64,000 nt of DNA, from positions 27,501-91,500 of the forward strand of contig CALSFV010000660.1 of assembly GCA_943737045.1 (NCBI GenBank), in the 5' to 3' direction. Numbering within the stretch: position 1 is the stretch's first letter; every line of letters begins with the position of its first letter. Positions 57,973 through 64,000 of the stretch are shown here, one piece after another. The notes under the pieces were generated by a model. The model was not told the origin of the DNA, did not search any database, and was given only the letters and a program-made list of their open reading frames with translations. A program made the translations under genes and the position numbers. This DNA is from Parapristionchus giblindavisi. Taxonomy: Eukaryota > Nematoda > Chromadorea > Rhabditida > Diplogasteridae.

Positions 57973-59668
57973 ACAATATGTTAGCTTGTAAGCAGGCTTT
58001 ACATTGTCGCGATTATGTTTTGTCAAGTAGGAATCGGCGTTATCCGTTAGGCGAAACAACAAATGATCGATAATGGATAAATCTCGATTAAACAACCAAA
58101 ATAAAACGATTAAAAAATGGGAATCGTGAAATCTCGATCCTACATACAGGGATATTATTGCGTGTAACAATCACGTCTCTTCTTTGTCCGCATGACTATT
58201 TCTTGTTTTTCATAGTTCAGAAAATATCACCGATCTATTTTAATTATCAAATCTGCGCGGAGAAGGTCAGACGGGTTAGGTGTGAGGAAGTGGGGAGGTA
58301 ATCGGGAGTTAGACAAGAGAGTGCAGGCGCTGGTTGTCTCGGTATTTACATACAGTTTCTCATTTTCTTATGTAATTACGTTTAACACGGACAATATGTC
58401 GCTGGTCCCTCAATCTTTCGATAATAGCGCACCCAAATCACCTACTTATTTATTCACCACCTTATTTACCTTATTTACCTTATTTATTTATTTACTCACC
58501 TTATTTAAAGTTTTAAAAAAAAGAACTACTCTAAATTTCCTCTTAGGAGTACTCCTTCATATTCTTATTTTTTCCATCACATCATACATAACAGGGAAAT
58601 CTAAGTATCGATGTGTGTCTGTCTCTACAATAACGTTATCGATGTGGGTTTCGGGTACATTGGTAGTGGTTTAAGTTCCTTAAAGTGACACCCCAAACAA
58701 ACTTGAAACTCTCAGCGGCATGAACAATTAGCTCTGGTGTGCATATAACGTTAAAAAGTGAAATATGCTGAACTGCAATTCAGTCCCTCTTGCGGGTATT
58801 TCTTAAAACAACATAAAGAGTGACCCTCACTCTCTGTTCCCCTTCTCCATTTCCATCAATCAGTGCGAACATGAATCGAGTCGCTTTTTCTCACCTTCCC
58901 TTATCACACTTCTATTTACACTTCCTTTCACACCTCCTAGCGCACTTACCTTGCCAAGAAACTCTTTCTCTAACTGTCCGAATCTCTCGTTTCACACACT
59001 CTCTCGTCTCTTTTTCTGGCCAATTGATCCATGCAGTCGAGGAACGGTCCCTATCGAGTTCGTTTTCCTGTTCGGCCTTGATACTTCAATAATTACAGCA
59101 AAAAACAATCATGGTTTGATGGTGCTCCTAATCTGAAATTGGCATCGTCGGCTAATTACTATAACGTCTAGCCAATCTCTTTTTGCCGTCACTCATCAAG
59201 GTTGACTTTGGCATGTCGGCTGTAATAGATAGGTAAGGACGACTGGACAACTTCCTCGATGAAGGAACAAAGTAGTGGGAGATGTTATCTTATGAGAGAA
59301 ACAAAAAGCTTTGTCATCTTGACGTTCTCGAACTTGCATAGCAGACAAAGGTGGCATAAGCTGTGAAATGAAATCACTGTTTTCCATGCCGAAAATAGAG
59401 ATCTTCTATCTGACGTTATCTTACATGACGGATTATTATTAGATAACAGTGACAGAAAATGGCTTCCTGCCCCTAAAAAACATATGTAAGGCAATATGAT
59501 TCTTTGATCGCGATATAGGGCTTCAAAGCCGATGGCTAAAGTCAATTACTTCTTATACAAGTCTGATTCAATCATGCGCAACCAGTTAAGGATCTTCGAT
59601 TCATCTTTTCTTATGACAATGAGTCCATCGCTCAATTCTTTTCGTGCTTTGAATGGCCCTCTAGTATT
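57973..59668. other. Intergenic, no supported gene
   Basis: 58190-58400 is a repeat shared with 33985-34130 (inverted) and 46800-47050. A deleted CTCTCG element (GTGACACCCCAAACAAACTT to ATTAGCTCTGGTGTGC) is at 58684-58745. The 130-codon frame at 58282-58674 begins inside the repeat and is not offered as a gene. Confidence 0.4.
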
Positions 59669-59885
59669 TCAAAACTTGAAGTGTACTTACATTTTCACTT
59701 TAAGTAAAAAAGTCCACTTCAAGTGAAACGTAAGTCTACTTAAAGTGTGACGTCACTAGGTAAGTCTACTTAAAGTGAGTCGTAAGTCTGCTTAAAGTCT
59801 AAAAGTGGCGTCACTCACTTGAAGTAGACTTAAAGTAAAGTTCAAGTCAGTGACGTATTTTAAGTAGACTTTAAGTTTTGAAATT
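59669..59885. repeat. Foldback built of AAGT-n-ACTT units
   Basis: Outer arms ATTTCAAAACTTGAAGTG / TTTAAGTTTTGAAAT. The interior contains about ten copies of AGTCTACTTAAAGTG-like words and two TGACGTCA-like cores (GTGACGTCACT, GTGGCGTCACT). Confidence 0.75.
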
Positions 59886-61166
59886 CCAGAGCCAGAAATA
59901 CATACTGTAATAGTAATGTATGTCATGCATATAAAAAGATGAAACCCCGCTGTTTCGAGTTCTAGACGCTTAATCATCAGCCTCACTCGTTTATAATACT
60001 CTGCTGTTAGGGGAAGAATGGAATATGTTACTCATCAACAGTGATCACCCGCAGGACTTCGTGTGCCTTGAATAACGGGTTTTACCTTTACCTTTATATG
60101 AGTTTCTCATCAAAACCGTCAAACAGGCTTATTGGACGAAGAACAAAGTGTTCGTGGGTTATTTGATTATTCTAATCAAGTTTCATATGCGGACATTTTC
60201 TTGAATGGAGATGAAGTCTATCAGAAACGAAGGGATAGATCTTGTGGATAAGAAGATTCCCCCCTGTTTTGGCCTCCTCTGCATTTAATGCTGACAGGAT
60301 AAATATTAGTATTATTATTATTATTATTATCAAAACCGTTCCTCGTAGAGAATTGCATTCAATTCTGGTCGACCTTTATCATATTGAGGAATGGGTTATG
60401 TTTCATGGCGTATACATTTGAATGGAATGTTGATTTCAATGGTGCATACTTTTGTCGGCGACTAACTACGAAACAACACAAATAATGATGACTAGTGAAA
60501 ATTCGAAAATGAAAAAAGTGAAAAAGTGAAAGTGAAAAAAGAGAGAAAAAGTGAAAATAGTTCGATAAGTGGTGGTGATGGAGTTGCGTAGAAGCTAGGG
60601 AACGATACCTGGAAGGTTGTAAGCGACTCATTAATCAATCAATTTATTTATTTATTTATTTATTTATCGTACGCCGCAAGGGTGTTTCAACAAGTACAAA
60701 GTGTTCGAGTCATAAAAAATCATATAATCGCCACTCATTCCCCGTTCAGGATGTTAACTATTGGTCATTTACATAAGAAAGATGAAATATAACAAGATAT
60801 AAGACCTCATGTTTATGACATTCCAGGTGGCCAGCCGGCCCGTTAGTTAGCTAAAATAGTGTTTTACTATAATTTTTTAAAGACATTCCATCTTTCACTC
60901 CTGACTACAGGTAAATTCTCCTTGCAATTAGATAGTTCGAGTGTTCTTTGCTTCATTTGGCATTGTCAGACACATTAGCTCCCTCACTACTTTTTACTGA
61001 CCATTCTCCATTCTCTTCACTTCTTCATCTCACCTCCACCTCCCTATCAACTCGTTTAGTCCAATCCTTCTTTGGGCCATGCCCTCGGGTGCTGCGAACC
61101 GAACATGGTCGAGAGGTCACGGAGAAAGTGAGAGCTTGATCAAGAGTGATCGAATGTTTTGTTTAA
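59886..61166. other. Intergenic, no supported gene
   Basis: Half copy of the 43438 element at 60045-60100; a stretch at 60110-60215 matching 7259-7362 inverted; ATT microsatellite at about 60308-60330; TTAT run at about 60645-60668. Confidence 0.45.
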
Positions 61167-61456
61167 AGAAGGAGACCCTTGAGTTGGCATGAGTGACTCC
61201 CGCAACGATTAACATGGGATTGAATGTTAATATTCTATGGAAATTAGCGTAAGTGACAATGGGAAAGTCAGAGGCAAGTATGCAAATCGGATAGGCACTC
61301 TCTACTTGCATGAAAAGTTGTACTTTCACTGCGCTTAACAAGCTTCAAACAGATCATCACGCAATATGAAATATGTCCTTCGGTTCGTGTGATAAATCTC
61401 TATCATTCTACCCGAACAGTCTTGTTACGAAAAAACTCGAGGGTCTCCATCTTTAA
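61167..61456 (+). repeat. ~290-bp interspersed repeat, third copy
   Basis: From AAGGAGACCCTTGAGTTGGC to GAGGGTCTCCATCTTTAA; same family as 16795-17061 and 32793-33081. It is directly joined to a second-family palindrome on its right. Confidence 0.8.
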
Positions 61457-61573
61457 AGGGAGAGTAACCTCACTCAATGGCCTCTTCATTGCGCGCACTA
61501 TTTCTCTGTTCTCTAACAACGAGAGAGCGTAGAGCGTTGAAGAGACCTTTGACAAATGTGTCATCCTCTTTAA
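61457..61573. repeat. Second palindromic MITE family copy
   Basis: GGGAGAGTAACCTCACTCAATGG... / CGTTGAAGAGACCTTTGACA around TCTCTAACAACGAGAGAGC, ending CCTCTTTAA. Confidence 0.75.
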
Positions 61574-64000
61574 TGCGGAAATGGTGTAATGTTAAGACGC
61601 GTGCAGTCAAAGGAACTGTACCTTCCAATTATGATATATAGCTTGATCTTATCAAATAATGATAATATTTTTGATTTATGATGAAAGTTCCGCCTATAAT
61701 AATATTTTATCACTTCTTAATTAGATTTCCTTATGGGACTTGAAAAAAAATGATCATCTAGATTTCATCAGGCAGAATCTACAGTACACCATACCTGAAT
61801 TTCACCTCAACGAAAATGGTTAGAACTGTGTTTACTGATCATTGTGAAGGAACAGGAAGAGATAAAGAAGATGCAATGATCCGTGTGAAAAGATCACCCT
61901 CAAGAGAGGGCAATACCCTCTACGCAACAAAGAAACACAATCCTTGTAGAGGAAGGCTGAACACTTTCACTTTGCAAAATGAAGAAGATAACATTTCAAA
62001 AAAACTCGCAAATACATTAAAGTTTCTACCCTTCGTACCCTCTTCAAGATCAATCCCTATCGAGAGCATTTCTGTGAATTATTTATTTATTTTTGCTTCA
62101 CCCACATGTATTGTTTCATGCTGAGCAGGTCGATAAAATATATATAAAGTGACTTGAAACACTCCGTCCTGGTTACACTATCTCGCTGTCTTTGTGTGTG
62201 AGAGAGTGTTGCCAATGTTGCGAGTAAATTTAGCTTGAAGTATGTCATCAACCGTTATTCTTGTTTAAAACACAGCTGAGACCATTATAAGGATGAGATT
62301 ACATTTATTACATGGTTACGTATGACGAACGAAACTGCCGAAAATGTGTGGAATAATTGATAAAACAATGAACTCTCGGTACAGAAAGTATATGGGCAAA
62401 GGACTGGTGACTTATATCTTCATGTAGATATTAGTGAGTGGAAGATTTGATGTTACCCGTTCCTCAATTTCTTGAACAGCGCAATCCTCGAACGATGCTG
62501 CATTTGGTAACGTTTCAAGTAACGCAGGTAGTTTAGAGCGTTGTTTACATCTCAAACTCTCCGTGTTTACACTTTGCAAAGAAAAACAAAGTACCGATCT
62601 GAAAACTCATAAACCGTTTATTGCTTGTACGAAGTCGATGTCTTACACAGATTACAAAAGCCTCAGGGTCAAGTATCTACTATCTATCTATTCATTTCCC
62701 TTTTTTGTACCGCTCTATCCATCGTAAAAAGCTTACACATCCCCCGTTGTGACTCACAATCAACGGCCCATTCATTGTATTATTAGCGCCATTCATTTTT
62801 TCTCGAACGCTCGAAGCGCCGAATGAGTGTTACGACCTCGAGAGGGGGAACAACACTTGACACCCATCGTTCTTGTCATATCAGTGTCTAACAATGGGCT
62901 CATTTTGCTTGCACCATTGCTTCATTAGGTTTATTGTAAGACATGGTTGGATACTTCCCTTGTAAATTGCCCAAACTCGGAGAAAGTCATCTAAATTCAG
63001 TTAAATTTTCCATGATTTAGTCCCTCAGCAAGCGAAAAGGCGCTTGATTTTAAATGTATCACTTCTCTCCTTACCTCATATTAGTGGTACCCCACAGGTG
63101 TGTCTATTCAGGCATTGTTCACAAACAATAGACCTAACACATCATCGATTCCAATCTATTCAGAAGTATCTATAACTAAAGAGTATAGTAAGTTTATATA
63201 TTACAAACAAGGAAAAACATAGTCGTACAGTGCTGACAGGCGGTTGAAAGAATTGAAGACCAGTTTCAATTTCAATCTTTTCAATCTTTTCAAAGGGCGT
63301 CGCTACGCATACTACTCACCTGTCTGAAGTAGTTAAACTTCCGCATAAAGTATCCTATTATTGTTATTATTACTATTGCATTATTATGAACTATGTGCAG
63401 TACTATAATACTGTTTGCGAAGATGGTACGAGGGAGATATCATGGAGTCAGGTTAGGTAGATAGAGATCTTTATTGTCTGGAGATGCATGTCCTGCAGGG
63501 CGGAAACAATAAATTAAAGTGAAAGCGAAAGGCTTTTAAGATCTTTGACATGAATTCTATGGTACATTGTATAGAAAATATTGGAAAAAAATGAAAGACC
63601 AAGGTAGTTTCTATAGAACCTATAGGCGAAGGACAACAAGAATAACGAGAAACCTCTAGGCTTTATTGAGTCTTGCATTAACGCTACCTCGTTGACAAAG
63701 AACGTGAGAGCGTTTTTCTCACAATCCGAGTCACTTTGTGGAATTCCTTGAAACATTTTATTAGTCTGCGTTTCATCCTCGAATTTTTGTATTTATTTAT
63801 CGGCATGCTCAACATGATACAATTGTAAAATACATAAAATAAAATTAAACGATTTAGCATTATTGGGATTGATCATAAGAGAAAGAATTAATTTAATTTA
63901 ATTTATCTGCGTCCGAGGCCCAACAGCAATTGAAAGAAACAATAGGTGGTAAGATATGATTGACGACTCTCCGGATTCAATGAGAAAGTGAAAATTAGAG
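61574..64000. other. Window end, no supported gene
   Basis: A CTCTCG palindrome at about 62145-62245 (ACACTATCTCGCTGTC / GTGAGAGAGTGTTGCC). An open frame at 61816-62124 (102 codons, starting MVRTVFTDHCEGTGRDKEDA) has a fairly protein-like composition but no supporting splice or family evidence. The rest shows nothing recognisable. Confidence 0.4.

Noticed and set aside
58282..58674. 130-codon frame with hydrophobic segments
   Set aside because: It starts inside a dispersed repeat shared with 33985 and 46800, and its middle is a TTATTTA microsatellite-like stretch.
61816..62124. 102-codon intronless gene
   Set aside because: Composition is mildly protein-like, but there is no homology, no splice evidence and the end is AT-rich; left as unsupported.
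3470..62245. CRISPR-like or regulatory array interpretation of the repeated CTCTCG palindromes
   Set aside because: Copies are dispersed, in both introns and intergenic DNA, with TTAA edges and variable decay, as expected for MITEs; spacing is irregular and the host is a eukaryote.

Overview
The window looks like nuclear DNA of a nematode. Introns are many and mostly short, acceptors follow the strong TTTTCAG pattern, one gene is a rhodopsin-like 7TM chemoreceptor of the nematode type, and the intergenic DNA is AT-rich and packed with small inverted-repeat elements. No genus can be fixed from this alone. Genes are few; more than half of the 64 kb is repeats. Gene models were built by hand from splice sites, phases and reading frames, and total phase closes in every complete model.

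Layout. 0-7.3 kb: a decayed BEL/Pao gag fragment split by a foldback element, then a three-level nest of foldback/Tc1-like elements. 7.9-12.2 kb (+): gene A, 21 exons, 474 aa, a single-pass membrane protein of unknown family. 12.8-13.2 kb (-): gene B1, an 86-aa secreted protein convergent with gene A. 14.0-27.6 kb: a large imperfect palindrome carrying a second, 5'-truncated A and a fragment of B on one arm, and an intact B2 with a more truncated A on the other. The flanks carry 5' fragments of a chemoreceptor gene. 28.0-33.7 kb (+): the third copy of that flank joins the apparently intact chemoreceptor gene (10 exons, 345 aa). 35.7-42.1 kb (-): an 18-exon, 623-aa cationic amino acid transporter (SLC7 CAT type), the most secure gene here. 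42.9-50.9 kb: low-complexity purine/pyrimidine tracts, including a 530-bp CCCTCT array, and no convincing gene. 50.9-51.5 kb (-): the 3' exons of an unknown gene, followed upstream by a dead mariner (51.6-52.8 kb). 53-64 kb: repeats, tRNA-like sequences and a few weak exon candidates.

The most striking theme is the transposon biology. At least three kinds of small terminal-inverted-repeat element (flanked by TTAA, by TA, and by TCA) each carry an internal tRNA-like stretch with A-box and B-box motifs. Paralogous copies within this window preserve empty sites that prove the TTAA and TA target duplications. A second theme is a CTCTCG/CGAGAG palindromic MITE present roughly 25 times, often inside introns and sometimes directly next to splice sites.
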